Below are positions 54,399 to 64,000 of a DNA stretch of 64,000 nt, one piece after another. Made by a program: the position numbers and the translations under genes. A model generated the notes under the pieces. That model had not been told where the DNA came from, did not search any database, and was given only the letters and a program-made list of their open reading frames with translations. Position 1 is the stretch's first letter; each line of letters starts with the position of its first letter. This stretch comes from Natronogracilivirga saccharolytica. GTDB lineage: Bacteria > Bacteroidota > Rhodothermia > Balneolales > Natronogracilivirgulaceae. Location: assembly GCF_017921895.1 (NCBI RefSeq), contig NZ_JAFIDN010000013.1, positions 27,216 through 91,215 of the forward strand, given 5' to 3'.

Positions 54399-54999
54399 GC
54401 AGACCCATGATACCTGTCAGGCCGGACAAGTCTGAATCGCTGGTGCCGTCCAGGCTGACGTTGGACGCATACCTGTAATACAATCCTCCGCTGATCCGGA
54501 ACCAGCTGGTCACGTTCAGAAACACATTGGCGCCCGGCTGTACCACAAAATAGTCATCCCGGGTCTTCTCGAGGTCAACATCCCCGTCATCATAACGAAC
54601 GGTCCCCGAGCCAACAAGCAGCTGTGTCCCGAAATGGAGCAGCCGGTAGGAGCTGTTTACATACTCCAGCTCGAAGCCGCCGTAATTGGTTCTGATATCC
54701 GGCTTCCGGATGTCGTCATGCGGCCAGTTTACAGCGCTTGCATCGGGCCTGGTGCGGTAGCCTGCCAGACCGATATGCAGTGCATGGTCACTGGTCAGGT
54801 TGAGAATCCATGCCCCACGGGTTCCGGACATGTATACGGTTTCGCCGTTTACCTGGGTCAGAGCATAAGTCAGCTGTCCGAAGCCGCCGTGTCTGATGTC
54901 TGAGCGGAACAGGGTCTGGGTTTGCTGTCGTGCGGAAGCGGCACTGACGGTGATGAGAAACAGCGTCATGAACAGTAGGGGAATCCGGAAATGTTTCAT
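54382..54999 (-). CDS. Outer-membrane beta-barrel paralogue 1
   Basis: A 205-residue protein with a signal peptide (ends SAASARQQ) and alternating hydrophobic and polar strands rich in Tyr and Gly, ending in GLRFGRF with a terminal Phe, the usual BAM signal. It parallels the neighbour at 55080 (RHGGFGQLTYA / KHGGFGGPVVR; YGGFELEYVNSSYRLLHFGTQ / YGGFEVEYTNQTYRLLHFTTS). The family is not recognised. It probably sits in the outer membrane. Confidence 0.72.
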   Translation of the reverse strand: MKHFRIPLLFMTLFLITVSAASARQQTQTLFRSDIRHGGFGQLTYALTQVNGETVYMSGTRGAWILNLTSDHALHIGLAGYRTRPDASAVNWPHDDIRKPDIRTNYGGFELEYVNSSYRLLHFGTQLLVGSGTVRYDDGDVDLEKTRDDYFVVQPGANVFLNVTSWFRISGGLYYRYASNVSLDGTSDSDLSGLTGIMGLRFGRF

Positions 55000-55065
55000 A
55001 TGAGGTAATTATTAAGCGTATGATGATGTTGTTGTACCGGTGCGGATAAGCCCGAATTTTAAAAA

Positions 55066-55101
55066 GACCCGAACTTGAATCAGAAGGACCCGAACTTGAA
55101 T
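55066..55101. repeat. 21-base direct repeat spanning a stop codon
   Basis: GACCCGAACTTGAAT occurs at 55066-55080 and 55087-55101. On the minus strand the repeated unit encodes FKFGSF plus stop: TTC AAG TTC GGG TCC TTC TGA, then TTC AAG TTC GGG TCT TTT TAA. Confidence 0.85.
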
Positions 55102-55781
55102 GTAATGGCTGCGTTTAATCCGGAAAAGTCACTGTCACCGAAGCCACCCTTGTCGATTCCGCTGGTGATCCGGTAAGACAGTCCGGCGGCAATCCGGAAG
55201 AAATGTGTCATGTTGACTTCGGCATGCACGCCTGGCTCGAGTACAAAGAACGGCTCAGGATCTGAATCGGAAAATTCGTGATCGGTAGTTCTGGTTGTCA
55301 GACCTCCGGCGCCGATCAGTGTTGATGTGGTGAAATGCAGCAGACGGTAGGTCTGATTGGTGTATTCCACTTCAAATCCGCCATAACCGGCGGCAGCAAG
55401 CTCAGTTTCCCCATTTTCGGGCTGAAACGGCATTTGGTGTTCGGTCACCAGACCGTAACCGCCGCCTCCGAGCGAGATGCTGTGCTGATTGGAAAAATTG
55501 ATAATCCAGCCGCCGCGTCCGCCAACCCAAACCGCCAGATCATTATCAATACTGCCGAAACGAACAACAGGCCCGCCAAATCCGCCGTGTTTTACATCCC
55601 CGTCAAACAGGGTCTGCATGTCCTGCGACTTGGCTGATGGGGCGGTCATAAGTGACAGCAGCAATATTATGGTAGTGGCGGCAGAAAAAAAGATATGTTT
55701 TCTCCGACCGGAAAAGCAGGTCGGATTTCCGCAATTTGCAGTAGTGAAAAAGTGTCTTTGTGTGTCGTTAAATTTCTTCAT
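55080..55781 (-). CDS. Outer-membrane beta-barrel paralogue 2
   Basis: The ATG at 55781 (MKKFNDTQ) gives 233 residues; the longer ORF from 55943 is unlikely. An N-terminal hydrophobic stretch (FFSAATTIILLLSLMTAPSAKSQ) is the export signal, although the cysteines before it are odd. The rest resembles paralogue 1 with the same HGGFG, YGGFE and RLLHF landmarks. It ends AAITFKFGSF, a terminal Phe typical of outer-membrane proteins. The final seven codons including stop are duplicated in frame just after the stop. Confidence 0.72.
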   Translation of the reverse strand: MKKFNDTQRHFFTTANCGNPTCFSGRRKHIFFSAATTIILLLSLMTAPSAKSQDMQTLFDGDVKHGGFGGPVVRFGSIDNDLAVWVGGRGGWIINFSNQHSISLGGGGYGLVTEHQMPFQPENGETELAAAGYGGFEVEYTNQTYRLLHFTTSTLIGAGGLTTRTTDHEFSDSDPEPFFVLEPGVHAEVNMTHFFRIAAGLSYRITSGIDKGGFGDSDFSGLNAAITFKFGSF

Positions 55782-56093
55782 CTTTTTAAATGTTTGGAAT
55801 TGTAGGTCAAATGCAATGTCTTTACCATGCTGATAAGCACCTGTGTCCGGATCATGCCCCGGCATGTGAAATTTTGTTATGTGATATACGCAGGGCCGGG
55901 CGCGGGGTTTCAGGACCGGGTCAGCTTTTTTCAATATTTGCAAAAATGATTGTCACTTTATGAGCCTCGGGAAGAAACCACAATCGGATGCATGAAACAG
56001 TGCATATGAGGAATGCAATTTTTATGTTCATAATTCAAAATCCAAAGAACATACTCCCGCAATGGTGACCAGTCAATAACGAAATACAACAAA
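55782..56093. other. Intergenic region upstream of paralogue 2 and the DUF4236 gene
   Basis: This 312-base gap is divergent. The part nearest the beta-barrel gene is open in its frame, so a longer start cannot be excluded. The AT-rich stretch at about 56020-56070 probably holds the DUF4236 promoter. No repeat or RNA was recognised. Confidence 0.45.
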
Positions 56094-57443
56094 ATGGCTT
56101 TTTATCTTCGCAAGGGATTTAACATGGGGCCGGTTCGTCTGAACCTTTCCAAAGGTGGGGTCGGCGTCTCCGGAGGGGTCACCGGCGCGCGGGTGGGTAT
56201 GAGTCCCCGAGGTGCCTATGTGCATGGCGGACGCGGCGGCCTGTATTACCGCAAATATGCCCGTAAAAACCGCCGCATATCTTCAGGAAGAACATCAGGC
56301 AGTTATTCCGGTCAGCAATATCATTATCAGCCGGAGGGCTCTCCTGCTCTGTCACAGCCGCCCGCTGCCGGCAGCTCCGTGGAGATTTTTGTGGATACAG
56401 GTGTTACGTATCCTTCTCCGGTTCGTTTGAGGAAACCGGATCCGTTTCCTGCTCCGGATCTGCCATCAACCGGATGGATGCTGAAGTATGTTATGGTTCC
56501 CGGTTTGCTGTTACTGGCCGGCGGATATTTCGGGTGGACCGGAACCGGTCTGGTAGCTGCCGGATTTCTTCTCACCCTGGGTGGTGCCGGCGGATATGTG
56601 GTAGTGGACCGGATGAACCAGAAGGCTGTCGGTCTGCTGACCAGCCTCAGAAAGATACTTGATGAAGTTGCATCAGCTCACGAAAAATCCCGTCCGGATG
56701 CAAACCGGACCGAAGAACAGATTGCAGCACTGCTCGGCAAAATGGCTGATTTACACGGGCGTCATCGTAAGTGGATCGATTTTCACGGGGGCTATCATCT
56801 GCATGAAGCGTATGCGGAAACGCCTGATCACATACCCGAAGAGTTGCTTGACCGGTTTGAAAGGCAATCGGTTTTGAGTAAAAGTGAAATGCAGGAGCTG
56901 CATGTTGCTTTATTTCAGCGTCGTTTCGAGTCACTTGCAGGCGATCACAAACTCACATCCGATGATGAACGTCACCTGCGGGAGCTGGCTGAGCGGCTGA
57001 ATCTCAGTGAGGATCAGATCGCCGAGGAGATGGATACCCTGAAGGTTCTTGCGGAGATCCGGCAGGAAACGGAATCGTTTCCCGATGAAATCGATCCGCC
57101 GGTCAGGCTGACCAGGGGGGAGAAGTGCTACGCCGCCGTTGAAGGACGCCAGCTCAAGGAAAAAATCCAGCAAGCCCGAACCATCGACCGCATCCGGCAC
57201 AAGTACATCGGTTACGAAACGGATATGGAGGGAACCATATGCCTCACAGATAAAAGAATACTCATCGTCGGCGACGGGTCCCGGGATTATCGTTTGCATC
57301 GTATTCTGGATGTGGTATTATCCCTCGAAGATGCTGTGGTTCGCGTCATACTTGACGGAAGGAAAAATCCGGTAATCCTGACCATGGCCCGTCCCGCACT
57401 GTTTGCCGCCCGCATGCAGCATCTGCTGGATGAGCAGGGATGA
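56094..57443 (+). CDS. DUF4236 protein with membrane hairpin and helical C-terminal domain
   Basis: A 449-residue protein. Residues 1-60 are a DUF4236 domain (FYLRKGFNMGPVRLNLSKGGVGVSGG, GLYYRKY). A Ser/Gly/Pro-rich linker follows, then a hydrophobic hairpin (about 130-170), an acidic helical region (about 180-340, with DDERHLRELAERLNLS, TerB-like in feel), and a C-terminal beta part (YETDMEGTICLTDKRILIVGDG) resembling bacterial PH-like domains. DUF4236 proteins have no settled function. An 18-base repeat array lies directly downstream. Confidence 0.75.
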   Translation: MAFYLRKGFNMGPVRLNLSKGGVGVSGGVTGARVGMSPRGAYVHGGRGGLYYRKYARKNRRISSGRTSGSYSGQQYHYQPEGSPALSQPPAAGSSVEIFVDTGVTYPSPVRLRKPDPFPAPDLPSTGWMLKYVMVPGLLLLAGGYFGWTGTGLVAAGFLLTLGGAGGYVVVDRMNQKAVGLLTSLRKILDEVASAHEKSRPDANRTEEQIAALLGKMADLHGRHRKWIDFHGGYHLHEAYAETPDHIPEELLDRFERQSVLSKSEMQELHVALFQRRFESLAGDHKLTSDDERHLRELAERLNLSEDQIAEEMDTLKVLAEIRQETESFPDEIDPPVRLTRGEKCYAAVEGRQLKEKIQQARTIDRIRHKYIGYETDMEGTICLTDKRILIVGDGSRDYRLHRILDVVLSLEDAVVRVILDGRKNPVILTMARPALFAARMQHLLDEQG

Positions 57444-57464
57444 GTCAGTCCGCAGCCGTGTAGT

Positions 57465-57590
57465 CTCATGCTCTTTCAGAGTGGCATGTTCCATCGTATT
57501 GTCATGATTATTCATATTGGCATGCTCCATCCTGGTCTCAGGATTCTTCATGGTAACTCTTTCCGTCGCAATGCCATGTTGATTTGAATA
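57465..57590. repeat. Degenerate 18-base tandem array
   Basis: Seven 18-base units with no gaps follow the DUF4236 stop: GGCATGTTCCATCGTATT, GTCATGATTATTCATATT, GGCATGCTCCATCCTGGT, CTCAGGATTCTTCATGGT and others. Shared positions are CATG near the start and TTCAT or TCCAT after it. On the minus strand this reads as a six-residue repeat (RMEHAN, MNNHDN, TMEHAT, LKEHET). Confidence 0.75.
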
Positions 57591-57686
57591 GTAATTTTCA
57601 TTCGCTGATCATCTTTACAGGAAATTATACCGTGTAATTAGTAGATTTATTCGCTCTCTTTCACATCCATCACAAATAACCTGCAG

Positions 57687-59912
57687 TTGCAGATACCATT
57701 TTCCAAAAACAAGTCCGGAAACGATCAGGTCCTGCCTTCCGCTGAAAGCGGCCTGGGGACCTTCGGCGGAGTTTTTACCCCGTCAGTGCTGACCATCCTC
57801 GGGGTGATCATGTACCTGCGGTTCGGATGGGTTGTGGGCAATGTAGGCCTGGCAGGCACTCTGATCATTGTTACGCTCTCCACAACCATCACATTTCTGA
57901 CGGCAATGTCGATTGCCGCAATTGCAACTGACCAGAGAGTGCGTATCGGGGGTGCCTACTACATGATCAGCAGATCGCTGGGTATTGAATCCGGAGGAGC
58001 GATCGGAATTCCCCTCTATTTTGCCCAGGCGCTTTCTGTTGCCCTGTACACGGTAGGTTTTGCTGAAAGTGTGGTCGGGGTGTTTCCGGAATTATCTATT
58101 CGTTTAGTCGGAATAGTTACAACGATTTTTGTAGCGGGACTGGCCCTGATATCGGCCCGCGTTGCCATACGGGCTCAGTATTTCATCATGTTTGGCATTG
58201 CACTCTCGCTCATATCCTTCGTTCTTGGCGGCCCGGTAGAGACTTCCGAAATTGAGATGACCGGTGCCCGGGACCGGGAAACAGCGGCTTTCTGGACGGT
58301 ATTTGCTGTATTCTTTCCGGCTGTTACAGGGATTATGGCAGGCGTGAACATGTCCGGCGACCTCAAGAATCCAACCCGGTCCATTCCCCTGGGCACATTT
58401 TCCGCTATCGGTGTCGGTTATCTCATCTACATGATACTTCCTGTGTTGCTTGCACAGCGCGCCGATGCCGATACTCTGATCGAAAACCCGCTTATCATGA
58501 GAGAAATGGCCTGGTGGGGGGACGCCATTTTGATCGGGGTCTGGGGTGCAACACTTTCCAGCGCGGTTGGAAGTATCCTGGGCGCTCCCAGAGTCTTGCA
58601 GGCGCTTGCCAGGGACGGGGTGCTGCCGGGCTGGATGCGCTGGCTGGGCCGGGGAGAGGGAAGTGATGATCTGCCAAGAGTGGGGACACTGATCACGCTG
58701 TGTGTGGCGTTGATTGCCGTGTTTTTTGGCAGTCTGAACGTAATTGCGCCTATTCTGACCATGTTTTTTCTGACAACATACGGAGTACTGAATGTTACGG
58801 CCGGTATTGAGCGGCTGCTGAGAAGTCCGTCATTCAGACCCAAGTTCAATGTTCACTGGAGTCTTTCCATTATCGGTGCAGTAGGATGTGTTGCGGTAAT
58901 GTTTCTGATTAATGCCGGAGCGACCGTCATAGCCCTGATCTTCGTAGTTGTTATATTTGTGTGGCTTCGCAGCCGCCAGATCAAATCCGCCTGGGGGGAT
59001 ATCAGACGCGGCATATGGATGGCGCTGATCCGTGCCGGTCTTATGCGCATGAAAGCCGAAGAGGATGCAAAGACCTGGCGTCCGCATCCCCTGGTGTTTT
59101 CAGGAGTGCCGACAAAACGGTTTCATCTCATCGAGTTTGCATCATCACTGACACTTAACCGGGGCATACTTACACTTTCATCCATTCTTAAGAGCAATGA
59201 GCTTACCGCTGACCGGAAAAGGACGATGGAGAAGCAGATACGCGAATTTCTTGAAAAAAAAGGGATTCAGTGTCTTGTCAGGGTAACTTCAGCAGGAGAT
59301 CCTTACAAGGGTATGGTACGTCTGGTTGAATCCTACGGTCTCGGAGAACTGGTTCCCAATACGATCGTAATGGGTGATACGGAAAATGAAGTTTCCATAG
59401 ACAGCTACAGCAGGATGATTGAAACGTTTCACAACCTGAACAGGAATGTTGTCATTGTGCATGACAACAAGGATCTGCTGTTTGGTGACCGTAAAATTAT
59501 TGATGTCTGGTGGGGCGGTCTGCAGGGCAATGGCGGATTGCTGATGATTCTGGCTCATCTGCTGAAAAACAGCCACCGGTGGCTGCATGCCGAGGTGCGG
59601 ATCAAGATGGTGGTCAAGGATCGTCAGGGAGCGGTTAAAGCTCAGAACAACCTCAAACAGATCATCAGCAACATCCGCATTGACGCCAAGCCCATGGTGT
59701 TGCTCTCTGAAGGTCGCCGCTTTCAGGATATTCTTGCAGAAAGTTCCAAGGATGCCGACCTGATATTTCTTGGCATGGCTGAACCCGGAGAAAAGTTCGC
59801 CGACTATTATTTCAATATGCAAAAGAACCTGGAGGGGCTTCCCACTACCGTACTTGTCCTGGCAGCCAAAGACAATGCCTTCGGAAATGTGCTGCTCAAG
59901 GGGGATGAGTAA
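57687..59912 (+). CDS. Cation-chloride cotransporter-like (SLC12/APC) permease
   Basis: A 741-residue protein: N-terminal APC-type permease of about 12 transmembrane segments (residues 20-450; GTFGGVFTPSVLTILGVIMYLRFGWVVGNVG is the SLC12 start) and a C-terminal cytoplasmic domain (about 470-741) with UspA-like features (VVIVHDNKDLLFG, ADLIFLGMAEPGE). Homologues move Na+, K+ and Cl- or amino acids. The start is uncertain: TTG at 57687 is the best available, since no ATG lies near in frame. It fits ion balance in a saline habitat (inference). Confidence 0.85.
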   Translation: MQIPFSKNKSGNDQVLPSAESGLGTFGGVFTPSVLTILGVIMYLRFGWVVGNVGLAGTLIIVTLSTTITFLTAMSIAAIATDQRVRIGGAYYMISRSLGIESGGAIGIPLYFAQALSVALYTVGFAESVVGVFPELSIRLVGIVTTIFVAGLALISARVAIRAQYFIMFGIALSLISFVLGGPVETSEIEMTGARDRETAAFWTVFAVFFPAVTGIMAGVNMSGDLKNPTRSIPLGTFSAIGVGYLIYMILPVLLAQRADADTLIENPLIMREMAWWGDAILIGVWGATLSSAVGSILGAPRVLQALARDGVLPGWMRWLGRGEGSDDLPRVGTLITLCVALIAVFFGSLNVIAPILTMFFLTTYGVLNVTAGIERLLRSPSFRPKFNVHWSLSIIGAVGCVAVMFLINAGATVIALIFVVVIFVWLRSRQIKSAWGDIRRGIWMALIRAGLMRMKAEEDAKTWRPHPLVFSGVPTKRFHLIEFASSLTLNRGILTLSSILKSNELTADRKRTMEKQIREFLEKKGIQCLVRVTSAGDPYKGMVRLVESYGLGELVPNTIVMGDTENEVSIDSYSRMIETFHNLNRNVVIVHDNKDLLFGDRKIIDVWWGGLQGNGGLLMILAHLLKNSHRWLHAEVRIKMVVKDRQGAVKAQNNLKQIISNIRIDAKPMVLLSEGRRFQDILAESSKDADLIFLGMAEPGEKFADYYFNMQKNLEGLPTTVLVLAAKDNAFGNVLLKGDE

Positions 59913-60427
59913 AGCCGGCCAGTTCTCTGCTGGTCAGGAGCAGCCAATCACAATGCCTGTCAGTTTTTATCTGTTTTATTGTTAGCGCTTTTTTATCCCA
60001 CAGACCTGAAAAAACAATGTTTAGGGGCTATGTGTGATCATTTTAATTTGTATAGGTGCTGATTTTTATTAATATTATTCATTGCTTTAAAAGTAGAAAT
60101 AAAATAAGAATCCGGATGTACTCTCCGGATGATATGTTGAATCGGTTGGTGAAATGTTGGTTTCGGCGTTGCAAACTTCTGTAGCAGTTGGACTGTTGAT
60201 TCGCAGATAACAGAGGATGATGTAAAGGCATTGATACCCACAGACATGTATTAGCTGTTTGAACATTAAAAATCCTGTGCAGATATCCGGATGATCCGGA
60301 TCAAAACACTGTTGCAACGGCACTGAAATAAAAATGGAAAGCACAGGATGTGCCACCCACAAAAAACAATAGCGGTGGATTCGTGGCTCCATCCAAAATT
60401 TGTGATTTTGACTCAAATCGGGAATAA
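59913..60427. other. Intergenic region upstream of gltB
   Basis: This 515-base gap is AT-rich near 59960-60110. It contains a small hairpin, ATCCGGA-N7-TCCGGAT, near 60111-60131, and a second CCGGAT pair near 60286-60300. Minus-strand ORFs in it have no family features. The gltB promoter probably lies here; no riboswitch was recognised. Confidence 0.5.
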
Positions 60428-63400
60428 ATGAAACAAGAAGGAACTCTTTTTCCGCAAAAACAGGGGCTGTATGACCCCGCCAATGAACACGATGCCTGTG
60501 GTATCGGTTTTGTCGTCAATATTAAGGGAAAAGCCTCTCATGACATTGTCAGACATGCCATTCGTGTGTTGAAGAATCTGGATCACCGGGGTGCAACCGG
60601 AGCCGAGCCCAATACCGGTGACGGCGCAGGTATCCTTATGCAGATTCCCCACGAGTTTTTCAGAAAATCCTGTGAGGGACTTGGATTTGAATTGCCGGAG
60701 TTCGGCAACTACGGTGTGGGAATGTTTTTCCTGCCGCCGGAACGTAAGCAGAGAAAATTCTGTGAGAAGATCATCGAAAAAGTGATCACCGAAGAGGGGC
60801 TGAACATCCTTGGGTGGAGAAAAGTGGCTACCGACAACTCGAGTCTTGGTGAATCCGCAATTGACTGTGAGCCGCTGGTGAGACAGGTTTTCGTTGAACG
60901 TGATCCGTCCATGAAAACCGAACTGGATTTCGAGCGCAAACTTTTTATAATCCGCCGACGCATCACGCTTGCCATCCAGCACTCGGATCTGAGTGACGCC
61001 GACAAGGAATTTTACTACGTCAACAGTCTGTCATCCCGGACCGTCGTCTACAAAGGGATGCTGACGCCCAACCAGCTTGAACTTTACTACCCGGACCTCA
61101 ACAATCCGGATATGACATCCGCCATTGCTCTGGTGCATTCCCGCTTCAGTACCAATACATTCCCGAGCTGGAAACTGGCGCATCCGTACCGCTATGTGAT
61201 TCACAACGGTGAGATCAACACGGTCCAGGGAAACCAGAACTGGATGCACGCCCGCGGCAAACAGTTTGAGTCACAGCTTTTCGGGGATGATATGCAGAAA
61301 GTGCTGCCGATTATCCAGGAGGAAGGCAGTGACTCCGCCAAGTTTGACAACTGCCTGGAGTTTCTGTCTCTGACAGGACGCTCGCTGCCGCATGCCATGA
61401 TGATGATGATCCCGGAGCCATGGGAAAAGCATGAAAGCATGAATGACATTCAGCGTGCCTTCTACCAGTTTCACAGCTGCATGATGGAGCCCTGGGACGG
61501 TCCGGCTTCTGTTGCATTTACCGACGGCAAGGTCGTCGGGGCCAATCTCGACCGGAACGGACTCCGCCCCTCACGCTACTACGTGACCCGCGATGATATG
61601 GTCGTTCTTGCTTCCGAAGTGGGTGTGCTTGACATCGAACCGGAAGATGTCCTGGAAAAGGAGCGTCTGCAGCCCGGACGCATGCTGCTGATCGACACCG
61701 AAGAGGGCCGCATCATCAGTGATGATGAGATCAAAAACCAGATCGCCTCCGAACACCCTTATCAGGAGTGGCTGGATGAAAACCTGATCCATTTTGACAG
61801 TGTGACCGAGGATCTGGAATACCCGGAACCGAAGCACACCCATGAAGAGGTCGTCCACCGGCAAAAAGTGTTTGGTTATACCTATGAGGATCTGCGGATC
61901 AATGTCGGACCAATGGCCGAAAAGATGCTTCAGCCGGTCGGCGCCATGGGAAATGACGCACCCATTGCGGTGCTATCCAAACAGCCGCAGCTGCTGTACA
62001 ACTACTTCAAACAGCTCTTTGCACAGGTGACCAATCCTCCCATCGATCCCATCAGGGAGGAGCTGATTACATCAACGGAAACCCTTTTAGGATCACAGGG
62101 AAATATTCTGAATCCCGGCCCGCACAGCTGCCGGCAGATAGAACTCGACAATCCGGTTATCACTTCCGAAGAGCTGAAACAGCTCAAAAACCTGGTCGTG
62201 GACGGGTTCAAAAACGAAACCCTTCCGATCCTTTTCCAAGCGGAAAGCGGTGGAAAGGGACTGAAAAAGGCTCTTGACAATCTTTTTTCTGCTGCCGACA
62301 AGGCTATTGAGAGCGGTGTGAATATCCTGATTCTCTCGGACCGCAAGTTCGACAAGGACCACACACCCATTCCGGCACTTCTGGCGGTTTCCGGACTGCA
62401 TCACCATCTTATCCGCACGGGAAAACGGACCGAAGTGGGCATTGTACTGGAGTCGGGCGAGCCTCGTGAGGTGCACCATTTCTGTACCTTGTTGGGATAT
62501 GGAGTCGATGCTGTAAATCCATATATGGCCTATGAAAGCCTGCACGATTTAATCAGGGAAGGCCTCCTTGAGGACATGGACTACGAGCGGGCTGTGAAAG
62601 GATACAACAAAGCCGTTGTGAAGGGAGTTGTCAAAGTTATGTCCAAGATGGGTATATCGACGATTAAATCGTATCGCGGAGCACAGATTTTTGAGGCGCT
62701 GGGCATATCCTCTGATGTGATTGACACCTACTTCACCTGGACGAACTCGCGCATCGGCGGCATCGACCTGGATATCATCGCCGAAGAGGCGCAGATGAGA
62801 CATCGCAAGGCCTACCCGAAAGTGCGGGTGAACGGACAGGTGCTGGATGAGGGCGGACAGTACAAGTGGCGGAAAAACAGTGAGTACCATATGTACAATC
62901 CGGAAACGGTGCACACGCTTCAGTTTGCAAGCAAAATCAATGACTACAAACTGTACAAGGACTATACCAAGCTTCTTGATGACCAGCAGGATCCCCCGCC
63001 TACGCTGCGTCACATGCTTGATTTCAAATATGCCAGGGATCCGGTGCCCATTGAAGAGGTGGAGCCGGTTGAATCGATTTGCAAAAGATTCAAAACCGGG
63101 GCCATGTCGTACGGATCCATCAGTGAGGAGACTCATGAAGCCCTGGCAATTGCCATGAACCGTATCGGCGGGAAAAGCAACACCGGTGAAGGCGGGGAAG
63201 ACCCGCGGCGGTACACACCCGATCCGAACGGGGATTCCCGCAGAAGCTCCATCAAACAGGTGGCATCCGGAAGGTTTGGAGTCACAAGTGAATATCTGAC
63301 CCAGTCTGAAGAGATTCAGATCAAAATGGCCCAGGGTGCCAAGCCCGGTGAGGGGGGAGAGCTTCCCGGCCGGAAAGTGTATCCCTGGATTGCCAAGGTC

Positions 63401-64000
63401 CGGTATTCTACCCCGGGTGTCGGGCTTATATCGCCTCCGCCCCATCATGATATCTATTCCATTGAGGATCTGGCGCAGCTGATCCATGACCTTAAAAACG
63501 CCAATCAAAATGCCCGCATCAATGTGAAACTGGTATCACTTGCGGGCGTGGGTACCATCGCTGCGGGTGTATCGAAGGCCAAGGCGGATGTCATTCTGAT
63601 CAGCGGTCAGGATGGCGGAACCGGCGCATCACCTCAAACCAGTATCAAACATGCCGGATTGCCCTGGGAGCTTGGTCTGGCGGAAACCCATCAGACCCTT
63701 GTTCTGAACAATCTCAGAAGCCGGGTTGTACTGGAAACCGACGGCCAAGTGAAAACGGGGCGGGATATTGTTGTTGCCGCCCTGCTGGGTGCCGAGGAGT
63801 ACGGATTCGGGACCAGTGCACTTATCACACTGGGCTGCATAATGATGCGGGTTTGCCATATGGATACCTGTCCGGTCGGTGTCGCAACTCAAAACCCGAA
63901 ACTGCGCCACAATTATGCCGGTGATCCTCAATATGTGGTCAATTTCATGAAATTCGTAGCTCAGGATATCCGTGAGCATATGGCCAGGCTCGGCTTCCGT
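60428..64000 (+). CDS. gltB: Glutamate synthase large subunit, 5' part
   Basis: The gene starts at the ATG at 60428 and runs off the window: 1191 codons are present, about 80% of the usual 1500. It is open throughout. After a 23-residue propeptide, Cys24 (HDACGIGF) is the nucleophile of the class II glutaminase domain. The central domain follows, then the FMN-binding domain ([45 protein letters not shown]) and the 3Fe-4S cysteines in [17 protein letters not shown] near the end. The enzyme makes two glutamates from glutamine and 2-oxoglutarate. The small subunit may follow outside the window. Confidence 0.96.
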   Translation, partial: MKQEGTLFPQKQGLYDPANEHDACGIGFVVNIKGKASHDIVRHAIRVLKNLDHRGATGAEPNTGDGAGILMQIPHEFFRKSCEGLGFELPEFGNYGVGMFFLPPERKQRKFCEKIIEKVITEEGLNILGWRKVATDNSSLGESAIDCEPLVRQVFVERDPSMKTELDFERKLFIIRRRITLAIQHSDLSDADKEFYYVNSLSSRTVVYKGMLTPNQLELYYPDLNNPDMTSAIALVHSRFSTNTFPSWKLAHPYRYVIHNGEINTVQGNQNWMHARGKQFESQLFGDDMQKVLPIIQEEGSDSAKFDNCLEFLSLTGRSLPHAMMMMIPEPWEKHESMNDIQRAFYQFHSCMMEPWDGPASVAFTDGKVVGANLDRNGLRPSRYYVTRDDMVVLASEVGVLDIEPEDVLEKERLQPGRMLLIDTEEGRIISDDEIKNQIASEHPYQEWLDENLIHFDSVTEDLEYPEPKHTHEEVVHRQKVFGYTYEDLRINVGPMAEKMLQPVGAMGNDAPIAVLSKQPQLLYNYFKQLFAQVTNPPIDPIREELITSTETLLGSQGNILNPGPHSCRQIELDNPVITSEELKQLKNLVVDGFKNETLPILFQAESGGKGLKKALDNLFSAADKAIESGVNILILSDRKFDKDHTPIPALLAVSGLHHHLIRTGKRTEVGIVLESGEPREVHHFCTLLGYGVDAVNPYMAYESLHDLIREGLLEDMDYERAVKGYNKAVVKGVVKVMSKMGISTIKSYRGAQIFEALGISSDVIDTYFTWTNSRIGGIDLDIIAEEAQMRHRKAYPKVRVNGQVLDEGGQYKWRKNSEYHMYNPETVHTLQFASKINDYKLYKDYTKLLDDQQDPPPTLRHMLDFKYARDPVPIEEVEPVESICKRFKTGAMSYGSISEETHEALAIAMNRIGGKSNTGEGGEDPRRYTPDPNGDSRRSSIKQVASGRFGVTSEYLTQSEEIQIKMAQGAKPGEGGELPGRKVYPWIAKVRYSTPGVGLISPPPHHDIYSIEDLAQLIHDLKNANQNARINVKLVSLAGVGTIAAGVSKAKADVILISGQDGGTGASPQTSIKHAGLPWELGLAETHQTLVLNNLRSRVVLETDGQVKTGRDIVVAALLGAEEYGFGTSALITLGCIMMRVCHMDTCPVGVATQNPKLRHNYAGDPQYVVNFMKFVAQDIREHMARLGFR

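Noticed and set aside
57318-57551. A 77-codon minus-strand ORF with repeated MEHA-like hexapeptides
   Set aside because: It overlaps the DUF4236 3' end and lacks a start signal. The repeat is reported as DNA structure rather than a gene, though a pseudogene is not excluded.
57465-57590. A possible CRISPR array
   Set aside because: Units are 18 bases, contiguous and degenerate, with no spacers and no cas genes nearby.
60087-60416. Minus-strand ORF in the gap before gltB
   Set aside because: Odd composition, no ribosome-binding site, no domain, and no neighbour logic.
62549-63508. A 319-codon minus-strand ORF inside gltB
   Set aside because: Shadow of the highly conserved glutamate synthase FMN domain on the plus strand.

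Overview
The window is about 64 kb of gene-dense bacterial chromosome with mid-range GC. It most likely comes from Balneolota or a close relative of Bacteroidota/Rhodothermota. Three things point there: secreted proteins ending in type IX secretion (T9SS) sorting domains with a YPNPFNP motif; the neighbourhoods thrS-infC-rpmI-rplT-pheS-pheT and pheT-coiled coil-zapA-6S RNA; and many starts without a Shine-Dalgarno sequence. Envelope and secreted proteins are very rich in Asp and Glu, and there is a bacterial cation-chloride cotransporter homologue, so a saline or soda habitat is plausible (inference). I saw no prophage, insertion sequence, CRISPR array, tRNA or rRNA.

Layout. 1-4.3 kb: end of bamD, nadD, tadA (opposite strand), apt, and a lipoprotein gene followed by a membrane-anchored coiled-coil gene. 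4.5-12.1 kb (minus strand): three SurA/PpiC-type isomerases, a MoxR ATPase and a von Willebrand A-type membrane protein, an envelope-folding and stress block. 12.3-17.4 kb: a CNT nucleoside transporter and thymidine kinase (salvage), then divergent PEP carboxylase. 17.5-28.6 kb: a DUF2721 protein, then a long minus-strand run of translation, division and envelope genes (thrS, infC with an ATC start, rpmI, rplT, pheS, pheT, coiled coil, zapA, a 6S RNA candidate, ymdB, lolD, TPR protein). 28.7-31.3 kb: ychF, a PPP-type phosphatase and nusB.

31.4-42 kb: a T9SS-exported phosphodiester glycosidase with GLUG repeats, cysM and cysE, a divergent gamma-glutamyltransferase lipoprotein (together cysteine synthesis and glutathione salvage), an LPP20-like protein, and an S9 peptidase carrying an extra C-terminal domain. 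42-49 kb: a VKOR-like protein with only two cysteines, a small HPGHG membrane protein, a T9SS beta-propeller, a lipoprotein, a methyltransferase, an EamA transporter, thioredoxin and a three-cysteine membrane protein. The VKOR and thioredoxin units share an AT-rich candidate operator. 48.7-64 kb: a PQQ-type sugar dehydrogenase, a second S9 peptidase, a CBS protein, a GT4 glycosyltransferase, tandem outer-membrane beta-barrel paralogues, a DUF4236 protein, the cation-chloride cotransporter homologue and the first 1191 codons of gltB.

Most genes are ordinary housekeeping. The best candidates for something undescribed are the two-site redox mini-regulon (42.1-43.2 and 47.9-48.6 kb), the two degenerate short-period tandem arrays downstream of genes near 54.3 and 57.5 kb, the in-frame duplication across the stop codon of a beta-barrel gene near 55.08 kb, and the S9 peptidase fusion.
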